NCBI RefSeq assembly: GCF_025630775.1
Contig: NZ_JAOSZE010000012.1
Location: 148,143-212,142, forward strand
Reading direction: 5' to 3'
Source: Actinoplanes sp. KI2
Lineage (GTDB): Bacteria > Actinomycetota > Actinomycetes > Mycobacteriales > Micromonosporaceae
DNA length: 64,000 nucleotides
A program made the position numbers and the translations under genes. The notes below the pieces were generated by a model. The model ran no database searches and was not told the DNA's origin. It was given only the letters and a program-made list of their open reading frames with translations. Shown one piece after another: positions 17,971-26,752 of the stretch. Position 1 is the first letter of the stretch, and each line of letters begins with the position of its first letter.

Positions 17971-19188
17971 TCAGGGTGCCGTCCAGCCGGTCGGGACGTG
18001 CCCGATCCGGACCCGCTGCGGGTGATCGCCGACCGCCACCGAGGTCACCTTCTGCCCGGTGGCGAAGCTGATCGCGGTCACCTGGTCGGCGCCCGACTCG
18101 GAGATCACGCAGTCCTGGCCGTCCCCGCTCACCGTGGCCCAGTACGGCTTGCTCGCGGTGACCAGCGGTCCCGGGGCGAGCGTCGCCCGGTCGAGCACGG
18201 TCGCGTAGTCGTCCATCGTGCCGGCCACGCAGAGCTTCGAGCCGTCCGGGCTCATCGACAGCCCGTGGTGCCGGGAGTCGTTCACCCAGGTGGTCCGGTC
18301 CGGGTTGGTGGCCGGGTTGAGCGGGAGCTCCTTGACCCTGGTGATCTTGTCGGTGGCCACGTCGTACTCGACGACGCCGGCGAAGAACGACACCTGGAAG
18401 TACAGCTTCGACTCGTCCGGGGTGAAGACCGCCGGCCGGACCGCGTCGGACAGGTCGGACCGGCCGAAGGCGTCCAGCCGCGGCCGCATGTCGATCGTCT
18501 TGACCACCTGGTACGTCTTGGCGTCGGCGACCGTGATGTGCCGGTCGCCCTTGGTCCAGTCCATCGACGGGTCGTCCAGCGAGGTGTTCACCTCGCCGAT
18601 CGACATGTTCCAGAGATATCTGCCGTCCCTGGTGAAGATGTTCTCGTGCGGCTTGTCGCCGGCCCCGAACGAGCCCAGCTGCTTGCCGGTGACGATGTCC
18701 AGCACGTGCACGGTGTTCGAGGTGGAGGCGGAGACGGCGACCTTGGTGCCGTCCGGCGAGACCGCCATGTGGTCGGCCCGGTAGCCGGAGACCGCGAACC
18801 GCCACTTCTCGGCGCCGGTGGCCAGGTCGATCGAGACCACGTCGGCGAAGCTGGGCCGGGAGACGACCAGCGCGTCCCCGGCCGGCGTGGTGTACATGTC
18901 GTCGACGAGTTGGTCGTGCCCCTCCCCCGGGCCCTGCTGGATGCCGAGGTAGTAGGCCAGCTTGATCGGGTTGAGGTAGATCTCGAGGAGCCGCTGGGTC
19001 TTGTCGGGCACCACGTTGATCCGCCCGATCTTGGCGAAGTCGCCGCTCGAGTGGATCACGTCGACGGTGCCGTCCCAGTTGTTGCCGACGAACATGACTT
19101 CCTGAACAGCGGGCGCCGCGGTGGGTGTGCCGGCGACGACCAGCAGCGCGGCCAGGGCGCCTTTAAAAAGTCCGATGTGTACGCTCAT
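17971..19188 (-). CDS. Secreted YVTN/YncE-type beta-propeller protein
   Basis: A 405-residue exported protein. ATG 19188 has GGGGAA six bases upstream and opens a signal peptide (hydrophobic core about 8-25, likely cleavage after T-A-A-P-A). The mature protein is a WD40-like/YVTN propeller, seen in repeats such as A-V-S-P-D-G-T-K-V-A-V-S-A-S, S-M-S-P-D-G-S-K-L-C-V-A-G and V-S-G-D-G-Q-D-C-V-I-S-E. Such propellers are usually binding or scaffold modules on the cell surface; no catalytic residues are evident. The gene is divergent from a PucR-type regulator with a 7-bp inverted repeat between them, so it may be that regulator's target. It is not part of an evident operon. Confidence 0.85.
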   Translation of the reverse strand: MSVHIGLFKGALAALLVVAGTPTAAPAVQEVMFVGNNWDGTVDVIHSSGDFAKIGRINVVPDKTQRLLEIYLNPIKLAYYLGIQQGPGEGHDQLVDDMYTTPAGDALVVSRPSFADVVSIDLATGAEKWRFAVSGYRADHMAVSPDGTKVAVSASTSNTVHVLDIVTGKQLGSFGAGDKPHENIFTRDGRYLWNMSIGEVNTSLDDPSMDWTKGDRHITVADAKTYQVVKTIDMRPRLDAFGRSDLSDAVRPAVFTPDESKLYFQVSFFAGVVEYDVATDKITRVKELPLNPATNPDRTTWVNDSRHHGLSMSPDGSKLCVAGTMDDYATVLDRATLAPGPLVTASKPYWATVSGDGQDCVISESGADQVTAISFATGQKVTSVAVGDHPQRVRIGHVPTGWTAP

Positions 19189-19215
19189 GACGGGTTCCCC
19201 TGCCAGGGTCGATAC

Positions 19216-19233
19216 TGTTACCTTTCGGTAACA
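19216..19233. promoter_or_regulatory. Candidate operator, TGTTACC-N4-GGTAACA
   Basis: A perfect 7-bp inverted repeat with a four-base spacer lies 28 bases upstream of the propeller gene and about 90 bases upstream of the PucR-type gene. Its symmetry and position suggest a dimer-binding site; the protein that reads it is inferred to be the divergent regulator. Confidence 0.5.
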
Positions 19234-19323
19234 CCATGGGAACAAGCCAGCGATCGACATCGATAGAGGGCAGCACCCAATGCCGCAGCGTCACCTTGTG
19301 GTCGGGCGACAATCGGACCGACC

Positions 19324-20496
19324 GTGCTGACCGGGACGGTCGCCGCCCTGGTGCACGACATGTCCCAGGACGAGCAGCTGGTCGACGACGTCGTCGCCTC
19401 GGCCCGGGCCCAGTTCCCCGAGGTCGCCCGGCTGCCGTTCGCGGAGAGCCGGCGGCATGTCGCGGCGCTGCTGGCCGCCGGGTTCGCGGCGTTCGAACGG
19501 GCCGCGGCCGACGGTGAGTTCGGGTCCGATCTCGACTTCAGCGAGGCACGCCGGTTCGGGGCCGAGCGGGCGGCCCTCGGCGTACCCGTGGCGGGGTTGA
19601 TGGCCGGGGTGCACGGCGGCCGCAGCCGCCTCCTGGAGATCGCCATCAACCGCGGCCGCGAATCCGGCATCCCGTACGACGAGCTCCTGCAGGCCCTGCT
19701 CCAGCTGGACCGATACGGCACCGAGCTGGAACGCCACGTGATCGACGGCTACCGGCAGGCCGAGCGCCAGCTGAACCGGGACGACCGGACCGCACGGATC
19801 CGGGTGCTGCGCCGGCTGCTGCTCGACGACGACGGCGCCCCGGCCGCCCCCGAGGAAGACCCGGCCCGCTTCGGGTTGCACGCGAGCGGCACGTACCACT
19901 GTGTCGTCACCGACGTGGCCGATCCCGCCCGCGTACGGTCGCTGGAGGACGCCTTCACCCGATGCGGCGGCGTGCTCGCCCCGGTGGGCGGCCGGCTCAG
20001 CGGCCTGACGCCGCGGGTGCCGCCCGGGCGCGCGCTCGACCCGTCCGTCCTGGTGGTGACCACCCCGCCGGTCACGCTCGACCAGGCCCGCAACGCCTAC
20101 CGCCTGTGCCGCACCGCGCTGCACGCCGCCCGGTCCCGGGAGTCCACCGGCATCTGCGACGTGGTCGACCTGGCCGGCGAGACCGCGCTCGGCGCCCAGC
20201 CGATGCTGGCCGGCTTCCTCAGCAGCGGGCTGCTCGGCGCGCTCGACCCGGCCGACGACTTCCACCGCGGGCTGGTCGCCACCGCGCTCGCCTACCTCGA
20301 CCACGGGCAGCGGCTCGACCTGACCGCGGGCGCGCTGCACCTGCATCCGAACACGGTCCGCTACCGGCTGCGCCGCCTGCAGGACCTGACCGGCTTCGGC
20401 ACCCCGGCCGAGGGCCTGCCGGTGCTGGAGACGATCCGCTGGTGGTGGGCGCTGCACGCGTGGTCGCGCCGGCCCGCCGAGACCGCGGCCGGTTGA
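19324..20496 (+). CDS. PucR-family transcriptional regulator (C-terminal HTH)
   Basis: A 390-residue protein. The C terminus (about 320-365) contains the PucR helix-turn-helix: L-D-L-T-A-G-A-L-H-L-H-P-N-T-V-R-Y-R-L-R-R-L-Q-D-L-T-G. The central part resembles the GGDEF-like fold found in this family, and the N-terminal part (about 1-150) is a helical region similar to the RsbT/RsbR-type sensor segment common in actinobacterial members. GTG 19324 is the first possible start after an in-frame TAG at 19264. Its stop overlaps the next gene's start by one base, so it is cotranscribed with the MBL-fold hydrolase. Likely targets are itself and the divergent secreted propeller gene. Confidence 0.87.
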   Translation: MLTGTVAALVHDMSQDEQLVDDVVASARAQFPEVARLPFAESRRHVAALLAAGFAAFERAAADGEFGSDLDFSEARRFGAERAALGVPVAGLMAGVHGGRSRLLEIAINRGRESGIPYDELLQALLQLDRYGTELERHVIDGYRQAERQLNRDDRTARIRVLRRLLLDDDGAPAAPEEDPARFGLHASGTYHCVVTDVADPARVRSLEDAFTRCGGVLAPVGGRLSGLTPRVPPGRALDPSVLVVTTPPVTLDQARNAYRLCRTALHAARSRESTGICDVVDLAGETALGAQPMLAGFLSSGLLGALDPADDFHRGLVATALAYLDHGQRLDLTAGALHLHPNTVRYRLRRLQDLTGFGTPAEGLPVLETIRWWWALHAWSRRPAETAAG

Positions 20497-21206
20497 TGCG
20501 GCTCACCGTGCTGGGCGCGTGCGGGGCGTGGCCGTCGCCGGGCGCGGCCTGCAGCGGCTTCCTGGTCGAGCACGACGGGTTCCGCCTGGTGCTCGACCTC
20601 GGGTACGCCACGATGCCGCGGCTACCCTCCCCCGAGACGGTCGACGCCGTCATCATCAGCCACGGCCACCCCGACCACTGCGCCGACCTCAACCCGCTGC
20701 TGCGCTCCCGCTCGCTGCGCGACTCCCCCGCGCCGCCGCTCCCGGTGTACGCGCCGCCGGGCGCGCTCGACGCGGTGCTGGCCCTGGACCGGCCCAGGAT
20801 GCTCGACTACGACCTGCGCCCGTTCGAGCCCGCGGTCGGCCCGTTCCGGGTGGAGACCCGGCCGCTGCCGCACTGGGTGCCCAACGCCGGCATCCGGTTG
20901 ACGGCCGGCGGCGCCACGCTGGCGTACACCGGCGACACCGGTCCCAGCCCGGAGATCGTCACGCTGGCCCGCGGCGCCGACCTGCTGATCGCCGAGGCCA
21001 GCTACGTCGACGAGGTGCCCGAGGACTCGCGGGCCTACCTGTCGAGCGCGCGTCAGGCCGGCCGGGACGCGGCGGCGGCCGGTGCCGGCCGTCTCCTGCT
21101 CACCCACCTGATGCCGGGAACGCCGCCCGAGGCCGCGGTCGCCGCCGCCGGCTTTCCGGGCCCGGTCGAGGTCGCCAGGGCGGGTGCCGTCGTTCTCGTC
21201 GAGTGA
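20496..21206 (+). CDS. MBL-fold metallo-hydrolase
   Basis: A 236-residue metallo-beta-lactamase-fold protein of the RNase Z/ElaC-like group. The metal motif H-G-H-P-D-H occupies residues about 56-61, preceded by V-D-A-V-I-I-S. Later ligands fit H-W-V-P-N-A-G, T-G-D-T-G (metal-bridging Asp) and L-L-T-H-L-M-P. The N terminus L-T-V-L-G-A-C-G-A-W-P-S-P-G-A-A-C is typical of this group. The length is too short for a full tRNase Z exosite, so a small-molecule phosphodiester or ester substrate is as likely. It overlaps the PucR-type gene by one base (TGATG) and ends three bases before the convergent GGDEF gene. Confidence 0.9.
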   Translation: MRLTVLGACGAWPSPGAACSGFLVEHDGFRLVLDLGYATMPRLPSPETVDAVIISHGHPDHCADLNPLLRSRSLRDSPAPPLPVYAPPGALDAVLALDRPRMLDYDLRPFEPAVGPFRVETRPLPHWVPNAGIRLTAGGATLAYTGDTGPSPEIVTLARGADLLIAEASYVDEVPEDSRAYLSSARQAGRDAAAAGAGRLLLTHLMPGTPPEAAVAAAGFPGPVEVARAGAVVLVE

Positions 21207-21209
21207 CTG

Positions 21210-22691
21210 TTACGCCGGGTCCAGGACCGGCCGGCGGCCGGGGCGGGTGGATTTGACCGCGTACATCTGGGCGTCGGCGCGGCGCACCACCGCGTCCAGG
21301 TCCAGGTCGTCCGGCGCCCGCACGGCGACGCCGACGCTCGCGCCGATCACGACGCGACGACCGGAGATCGTGAACGGCTCGGCGAGGCCGACGGCCAGGC
21401 GGGCGCCGACTTCCTCGGCCTCCGCGCGGTCCGTGACGCCGGGCATGAGAACCGCGAACTCGTCGCCGCCGAGCCGCGCGACCAGATCACCCTCGCGGGT
21501 CTCGGCGCGCAGCACGCGGCCGACCTCGACGAGCAGGGCGTCGCCGACGGCGTGGCCGTGCTGGTCGTTGACCGGCTTGAAGCCGTCGAGGTCCAGGTAC
21601 AGCAGCGCGAAGGGGCCGTCGAGGGCCTCCTCGGCGCTGCGCACGAACAGGGCGCGGTTCGCCAGGCCGGTCAGCGCGTCGTGGTAGGCGAGGTGGTGCA
21701 GCTCCTGCTCGCGGGCGCGCAGCTGGGCCACGACGCGGCGCAGGTCGCGGCTCAGCGCGGTGTTGTCCCGCAGCGCCACCATCTGGCGGACCAGGACCAG
21801 CAGGATCACCGTGCCGAGCAGGACGGCCAGGAACGCGGTCATCTTCTCGCCCCGGGCCAGCAGCTCGACGGCGGCGAGGACCGCGGCGGCGAGCGGCACA
21901 TAGGGCAGCCACGGCAGGAACGGCACGCTCTGCCCGGCGTCGCCGCGCCGGCTCGCCGGGGCGCGGTGCGCGGCCAGGGCGATGAGGATGAACCCGGCGA
22001 CCCAGCCGGTGTCGATCGGGTTGCCGCAGTTGTAGGTGGCGTGCTGGTTGAGGTACGCGAACCCGAGGTCGCCGACGCTCAGGGCGACAGCGGCGGCGAG
22101 CATCAGCGCCGCGGTCATCCGGTGCCCGGCCGCCGCCCGCCGCAGCAGGATCAGCGCCACCGAGGCGAGGAGCACGTCGCTGAGCGGATACGCCAGCGAC
22201 ACCGCCTTCGCCCCGGCCGTGAGACTGCCGTCCCGGTACACGTCCTCCAGGACGAACACCCAGCTGAGGAAAAGCAGGGAGCCGGCGATCACGAGCCCGT
22301 CCAGCATCACCTTCAGCAGACCCCGGCGTACGCCCAGGACCGCCACCAGGCCGGCGACGGCGGCCGGCACCATCGTCAGGAAGCCGAAGTCGCCGAGGTT
22401 GGGAAACGGCGCGTTCCCCTCCCGGAACGTCACGTAGTAGGCCCACACCGACTCGCCGAACGCCCAGCCGACCATGCCGACGGCGAGGACCGCCCACCCG
22501 TAACGGGCCCGGCCCGCGCACCGGCGGGCGGTGCGGACGGCACTGGCCGCGGCGATCAGCGCGCCGAGGATGAGCATCCCGACGCTGACGTTCGTCGCGG
22601 CCTGCGAGCCGGCGGGCAGCAACCGCAGCGCGAGGAAGTGGGTGACCACCAGACCCGCGCCGAGCAGCGTTACCCGTACCTGACGTGACAT
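21210..22691 (-). CDS. Multi-pass membrane diguanylate cyclase (GGDEF)
   Basis: A 493-residue protein with about eight to ten N-terminal membrane helices (residues about 8-300) and a C-terminal GGDEF domain. The active-site motif R-L-G-G-D-E-F is intact near residue 410, with L-Y-L-D-L-D-G-F-K for metal and substrate binding and D-A-L-T-G-L-A-N-R at the domain start. An R-E-G-D sequence exactly five residues before the GGDEF motif fits the inhibitory I-site (RxxD), so product feedback by cyclic di-GMP is expected. No EAL domain is present. ATG 22691 is preferred over a GTG six bases upstream. In actinomycetes cyclic di-GMP controls development; the membrane part is the presumed sensor. Confidence 0.93.
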   Translation of the reverse strand: MSRQVRVTLLGAGLVVTHFLALRLLPAGSQAATNVSVGMLILGALIAAASAVRTARRCAGRARYGWAVLAVGMVGWAFGESVWAYYVTFREGNAPFPNLGDFGFLTMVPAAVAGLVAVLGVRRGLLKVMLDGLVIAGSLLFLSWVFVLEDVYRDGSLTAGAKAVSLAYPLSDVLLASVALILLRRAAAGHRMTAALMLAAAVALSVGDLGFAYLNQHATYNCGNPIDTGWVAGFILIALAAHRAPASRRGDAGQSVPFLPWLPYVPLAAAVLAAVELLARGEKMTAFLAVLLGTVILLVLVRQMVALRDNTALSRDLRRVVAQLRAREQELHHLAYHDALTGLANRALFVRSAEEALDGPFALLYLDLDGFKPVNDQHGHAVGDALLVEVGRVLRAETREGDLVARLGGDEFAVLMPGVTDRAEAEEVGARLAVGLAEPFTISGRRVVIGASVGVAVRAPDDLDLDAVVRRADAQMYAVKSTRPGRRPVLDPA

Positions 22692-22789
22692 GCGCACACT
22701 GTCGGGTCGGCCAGTTGCCGGGAAGGTGCCGCCGGGGTGCGCGGCGGTTGCGGAGCGGCGGCCCGTCCCGCCCAGGGCAGAATCGGCGC

Positions 22790-23155
22790 ATGGGAAACGT
22801 GTGGGGCGGCGTCACGATCGATTGTCTCGACCCGGAGCGGGTGGCCCGGTTCTGGAGCGCGCTGCTCGGCCGGGAGCCGGGCCCGTCCCCCGCGGGGTGG
22901 GTCTACCTCGGCCGGCGTGGCGACCTGCTGCCGCGCCTGATTTTCCAGCCGGTACCCGAGCCACACCCGGGCAAGGTGCGCATCCACCTGGACGTGATCG
23001 TCGACGACATCGACGAGGGCATGGCCCAGGCGATCGCGCTCGGCGGCCGCTTCACCGGCGAACGCCACGACTACGACGAGGGCGTGGTCGTCGTCATGGC
23101 CGATCCCGAGGACCACGAGTTCTGCCTGTGCCAGTACTACAGCGGCGCCGCGTAG
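22790..23155 (+). CDS. VOC (glyoxalase/bleomycin-resistance fold) family protein
   Basis: A 121-residue single-domain VOC protein. The opening V-T-I-D-C-L-D-P-E-R-V-A-R-F-W-S-A-L-L-G and the closing V-V-V-M-A-D-P-E-D-H-E-F-C-L are typical of actinobacterial VOC proteins. Family members are lyases, dioxygenases or antibiotic-binding proteins; this short glyoxalase_6-like type is usually uncharacterised. It runs divergently from the GGDEF gene, and its 3' end overlaps the convergent GH16 gene by 19 bases. Confidence 0.85.
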   Translation: MGNVWGGVTIDCLDPERVARFWSALLGREPGPSPAGWVYLGRRGDLLPRLIFQPVPEPHPGKVRIHLDVIVDDIDEGMAQAIALGGRFTGERHDYDEGVVVVMADPEDHEFCLCQYYSGAA

Positions 23156-24030
23156 ACCTTCACCCAGTCGACGTCCATCACGACCTTGGCCGGCGTGCTC
23201 GCGTTCCGGCACGGGATGAACTCGCTGCACCCCTGGTCGAGTTGCAGCGCCAGGTGCATGACCGACTCCGTCGGGAGGCCGGTCCTGATGTCGCCCGGGG
23301 TGACGTTGAAGATCTTCTTGCCGTCCAGGTAGTAGGTGACCCGGGTCGGTAGCCAGTCCACGGCGATCGTGTGGAACTTGGTGAAGTCGGCCTTCGTGTC
23401 GTGCCCGACGATGTTGTTGTCCTTGCCGTGGTGGAGGAAGCTGCCGAAGCCGGAGCGCTGCGGGCTGTTCATCTCGGCCAGGTCGATCTCGCCGGCCGCC
23501 GGCCAGTCGCTGTTGTTCTTCGGCCACAGCAGCACATCCGGGGCGTAGCCGGCGCCGGACTGAACGCGGAAGCGCACCTCCCACCGGCCGTACTTCTGGT
23601 CGTGCAGCAACATCACGCCGGCCCCGACGTCCTTGCCCAGCCGGGCGTTGACGCCGCCGGTCAGGTGCAGCTGCCCGCCGGAGACGGACACCTGGTCACC
23701 GCTGCGCGGCGGGCTGGCGTCCGGGGTGTCGTACTTGCCCCACTTGCCGGAAAGCGGCCCGTCGAAGTTCTCGACCGCCGTCGGGTCACCCCAGAACGAC
23801 GACCGGGAGGGCTTGGTGGAGGGCTTGCCCGAGGGCGAGGGCGAGGCGCCGCTCGAAGCGGAGGCGGAGGGGCTCACCGCCGCGAGGTCGGGCAGGTCCG
23901 ACGCGGCCGGCGCGGACGCCGAGCCGTCCCGTGCGGCGAAGTCGGACTCCAGCCCGCCGCCGCCCGTCCCGCACGCGGCGGCAGCAAACACCAAAGCCAA
24001 AGCACCAAGACGCCGTACGTGATCAAGCAC
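23137..24030 (-). CDS. Lipoprotein glycoside hydrolase family 16 (beta-glucanase-like)
   Basis: A 297-residue exported enzyme. The signal peptide ends in a lipobox with Cys20 (F-A-A-A-A-C-G). A Ser/Ala/Pro/Lys-rich spacer (about 35-80) connects the lipid anchor to a GH16 domain (about 85-297). The catalytic signature E-I-D-L-A-E is intact: Glu181 nucleophile, Asp183, Glu186 acid/base. Surrounding motifs Y-G-R-W-E-V-R-F-R-V and Y-L-D-G-K-K-I-F fit laminarinase-type GH16 enzymes that cut beta-1,3- or mixed-linked glucans or related polysaccharides. Substrate specificity is not determined. GTG 24030 is the start. It lies on the cell surface and could feed sugars to nearby catabolic genes, but no operon link is visible. 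Confidence 0.9.
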   Translation of the reverse strand: MLDHVRRLGALALVFAAAACGTGGGGLESDFAARDGSASAPAASDLPDLAAVSPSASASSGASPSPSGKPSTKPSRSSFWGDPTAVENFDGPLSGKWGKYDTPDASPPRSGDQVSVSGGQLHLTGGVNARLGKDVGAGVMLLHDQKYGRWEVRFRVQSGAGYAPDVLLWPKNNSDWPAAGEIDLAEMNSPQRSGFGSFLHHGKDNNIVGHDTKADFTKFHTIAVDWLPTRVTYYLDGKKIFNVTPGDIRTGLPTESVMHLALQLDQGCSEFIPCRNASTPAKVVMDVDWVKVYAAPL

Positions 24031-24167
24031 GGTCCAGCAGTGTGCCGCCCGCGCGCCGGCACCGCGACGGTGAAACGGCCCGGCCTTTCACCCCTCTGGC
24101 CGGCTATTCCGTCCGCAGAGCCGACACGGAACGGGACGCGGGGCGCCTTCGCGGGACGTTTACGGCG
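24031..24167. other. Intergenic stretch upstream of GH16 with outlying ftsH-downstream repeat
   Basis: No gene is visible. The right end (24145-24167) repeats, with one mismatch, the 23 bases that surround the ftsH stop codon at 24561-24583. The GH16 promoter should also lie in this stretch. Confidence 0.5.
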
Positions 24168-24442
24168 CAGCACCTCGCCGAGCGCGGCATCCTCGGCGTG
24201 GCCGAGCCCGGCCGCCCGGCGAAGAGGAGCGCCGCGTCGCCGTCGCCCAGCGCCGCGAGCGACACCGGCGGCGCCGCGTCGAGGCCCACCAGGACGGCCG
24301 ACTCGCCGGCGCCGGGCAGCAGCTTGCCGCCGGGCAGCAGCTTGCCGGCGCCGGGCAGCAGCAGGCGCACCTCCTCAGGGTCGGCCGCGTTGTCCAGCAC
24401 GACCAGCGCGCGGTCAGCACGGTGCCGTCCGGGGCGGGCGGT
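24168..24442 (-). pseudogene. NB-ARC ATPase fragment (remnant)
   Basis: Reading the minus strand gives D-R-A-L-V-V-L-D-N-A-A-D-P-E-E-V-R-L-L-L-P-G, the kinase-2 region of NB-ARC/AfsR-type ATPases, then S-A-V-L-V-G, then L-A-A-L-G-D-G-D-A-A-L-L-F-A as in the region that follows. Before and after this block there is no P-loop, no HTH and no start, so it is a decayed piece. A 19-base unit is tandemly repeated inside it (24306-24355), inserting G-K-L-L-P-G copies into the loop. It follows, in the same frame, the stop codon of a copied ftsH tail. The family assignment rests on about 50 residues. Confidence 0.55.
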
Positions 24443-24546
24443 TCACTGCGGTCCGCTCGGGGCGGGCGCGGCCGACTCGGGGACTGCCGGCGCCGCGGGG
24501 AATGCCGGCGCCGGGTGGGTGCCGGGCGCCTCGCCGCGGGCCACCG
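24443..24546 (-). repeat. Degenerate second copy of the ftsH 3' end
   Basis: The minus strand encodes [13 protein letters not shown], then [17 protein letters not shown] and stop. The true FtsH C terminus (24576-24680) reads almost the same. The copy therefore repeats the last 33 or so codons of ftsH, 30 bases after the real stop. The spacer between the copies is itself partly repeated at 24145-24167. Confidence 0.85.
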
Positions 24547-24575
24547 TTCGGCGCGGGCGGGCCTTCGCGGGACGG

Positions 24576-26648
24576 TTACGGCGTGGGCAGGCCGGTGCCG
24601 TTCGGGGCGGGCGCGGCCGACTCGGGGAACGCCGGCGCCGCGGGGATCCCCGGCGCCGGGTGGGTGCCGGGTGCCTCGCCGCGGGCCACCGCGCCGGGGG
24701 CGGTGTCGCGGTCGATGCCGGCCGCGGCGTACGCGTCGTCCTCGTCCAGCGTCTCGCTCTGCAGCAGCTTGCCGGCCAGCGAGTTGAGCTGGGCCCGGTG
24801 CGCGCGCAGCAGCTCGAGCGCCTCGGCGTAGCACTCGTCGACGATCTTGCGGACCTCGGCGTCGATCAGCTCCTTGGTCGCCGGGGCGACGCCGTCGAGG
24901 CCGAGCGGCGACTCCTGCCCGGGCGGCGGCAGCACGGTGACCGGGCCGATCGCCTCGGACATGCCCCACCGGCCGACCATCTGCCGGGCGATGTTGCTGA
25001 CCTGGTCGAGGTCGCTCTCCGCCCCGGTGGTCATGTCGCCGTAGACGACCTCCTCGGCGGCCCGGCCGCCGAGGGCGCCGATGATCCGGCCGCGCAGGTA
25101 TTTCGCCGAGTAGCCGTACCGGTCCGTGGCCGGGTTCTGGAAGGTGACGCCGAGGGCCTGGCCACGCGGGATGATCGAGATCTTGCGGACCGGGTCGGCG
25201 CCGGGGGTGAGCATGCCGAGCAGCGCGTGCCCGGACTCGTGGAACGCGGTGCGCTCCCGCTCCTCCTGGGTCAGCATGATGCCGCGGACCGTGCCCAGCA
25301 CGATCTTTTCGAGCGAGTCGGTGAAGTCGGCCATCTGCACCATGTCGTGCTCGCGCCGGGCGGCGAGCAGGGCCGCCTCGTTCACCAGGTTCTTCAGGTC
25401 GGCGCCGACCATGCCGGGGGTGGCCGAGGCGAGCGCGTCGAGGTCGACGCCGGGCGCGACCGGCACGCCGCGGGTGTGCACGGCCAGGATCGCGCGGCGG
25501 CCGCGCAGGTCGGGCGGGCTCACGGTGACCCGGCGGTCGAAGCGGCCGGGTCGCAGCAGCGCCGTGTCGAGGATCTCGGCGCGGTTGGTCGCGGCGATCA
25601 CGACCACGCCCTCGCTGCCGGTGAAGCCGTCCATCTCGGTGAGGATCTGGTTGAGCGTCTGGTCGCGCTCGTCGTTGCCGCCGAACGACTGCGCGCCGCC
25701 CCGGGACCGGCCGATCGCGTCCAGCTCGTCGATGAAGACGATCGAGGGCGCGACCTTTTTCGCCTGCTCGAACAGATCCCGTACGCGGGAGGCGCCGACG
25801 CCGACAATGGCCTCGATGAACTCGGACGCGGCGATCGAGAAGAACGGCACCTGCGCCTCGCCGGCCACCGCGCGGGCCAGCAGCGTCTTGCCGGTGCCGG
25901 GCGGCCCGGAGAGCAGCACGCCGTGCGGGATCTGGGCGCCGAGCCGGCGGTATTTCTCGGGCTCGCGCAGGAAGTCGACGATCTCGGTGACCTCCTGCTC
26001 GACCTCCTCGATGCCGGCCACGTCGGCGAACGTCGTGCGCGGCCCGGTCTCCGGCTGGTAGAGCTTGGCCCGGGACTTGCCGAAGCCGCCCAGCCCCCCG
26101 CCGCCGAGGCCGGCCGCCGCCCGCCGGCTGATCCAGTAGAAGAGGCCGACCAGCAGGATCGTCGGGCCGAAGCCGACCAGCAGCTGCTGCCAGACCGGTG
26201 CGGGCGCGTCCGGCGGGTTCGCGTTCACCGGGACGTTGTTGGCCTGCAGCTGGGCGAAGAGGTTGTCGTCGGCGAACGACGGCCGCTGGGTGGTGAACCG
26301 CTCGACCTCCTCCGCCTTGGTCTCGCCGGAGGGCGTGTAGGACACCTTCTTGGTGAACTGGCCCTCGATCGTGTCGCCGGTCGAGGTGATCTCGGAGACG
26401 TTGGCCGCCGTCACCTGGGTGAGGAAGAACGTGTAGGAGACCGACGTGCGCTGCGGCGGGGCCAGCAGCACCGACGAGATGACCCAGTTGATCGCCAGCA
26501 GGACCAGCAGCATCCATCCGAAACGGAACCAGGCGGGCCGCTGCTTGGGCGGCTCGGGCGTCTGGTTGTGCCCGGGTGGCGCGCCCTCGACCCGCCAGGG
26601 GTGTGGGCGGCGGTCCTGACCTGGCGGATTGGGGGCATCGGCGGCCAT
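24576..26648 (-). CDS. ftsH: ATP-dependent zinc metalloprotease FtsH
   Basis: A 690-residue membrane protease. A Pro-rich cytoplasmic N terminus (1-40) precedes membrane helix 1 (about 43-63), an extracytoplasmic domain and helix 2 (about 155-172). The AAA domain has Walker A G-P-P-G-T-G-K-T near 247, Walker B I-V-F-I-D-E-L-D, and the second region of homology ending L-L-R-P-G-R-F-D-R. The zinc motif is H470-E-S-G-H474, with Ser instead of the more common Ala. The third ligand fits the A-E-S-D-L-D segment. FtsH degrades unassembled membrane proteins and regulators as a hexamer. The C-terminal 40 residues are Ala/Pro-rich and duplicated downstream. ATG 26648 is preceded by a terminator for the upstream repeat-protein gene. 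Confidence 0.97.
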   Translation of the reverse strand: MAADAPNPPGQDRRPHPWRVEGAPPGHNQTPEPPKQRPAWFRFGWMLLVLLAINWVISSVLLAPPQRTSVSYTFFLTQVTAANVSEITSTGDTIEGQFTKKVSYTPSGETKAEEVERFTTQRPSFADDNLFAQLQANNVPVNANPPDAPAPVWQQLLVGFGPTILLVGLFYWISRRAAAGLGGGGLGGFGKSRAKLYQPETGPRTTFADVAGIEEVEQEVTEIVDFLREPEKYRRLGAQIPHGVLLSGPPGTGKTLLARAVAGEAQVPFFSIAASEFIEAIVGVGASRVRDLFEQAKKVAPSIVFIDELDAIGRSRGGAQSFGGNDERDQTLNQILTEMDGFTGSEGVVVIAATNRAEILDTALLRPGRFDRRVTVSPPDLRGRRAILAVHTRGVPVAPGVDLDALASATPGMVGADLKNLVNEAALLAARREHDMVQMADFTDSLEKIVLGTVRGIMLTQEERERTAFHESGHALLGMLTPGADPVRKISIIPRGQALGVTFQNPATDRYGYSAKYLRGRIIGALGGRAAEEVVYGDMTTGAESDLDQVSNIARQMVGRWGMSEAIGPVTVLPPPGQESPLGLDGVAPATKELIDAEVRKIVDECYAEALELLRAHRAQLNSLAGKLLQSETLDEDDAYAAAGIDRDTAPGAVARGEAPGTHPAPGIPAAPAFPESAAPAPNGTGLPTP

Positions 26649-26703
26649 GAGCGCAAAGGTACCGCTCTCGTATGACAGAAAAGTGCGCTCGTGACGCAGG
26701 GAA

Positions 26704-26737
26704 CTTCGGGCGCCCCACCACCTTGGGGCGCCCGAAG
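26704..26737 (-). terminator. Hairpin terminator after the triple-repeat gene
   Basis: A perfect 13-base-pair stem (26704-26716 with 26725-26737, eight-base loop) lies 15 bases past the stop of the minus-strand repeat gene and separates it from ftsH; the minus-strand copy continues TTCCC. Confidence 0.75.
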
Positions 26738-26752
26738 CCCGGTCTCAGCGAG

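Noticed and set aside
24160..26721. An 853-codon minus-strand frame over ftsH and the scrambled region
   Set aside because: It is out of frame with ftsH and has no recognisable domain; ftsH in the other frame is complete with AAA and HESGH motifs.
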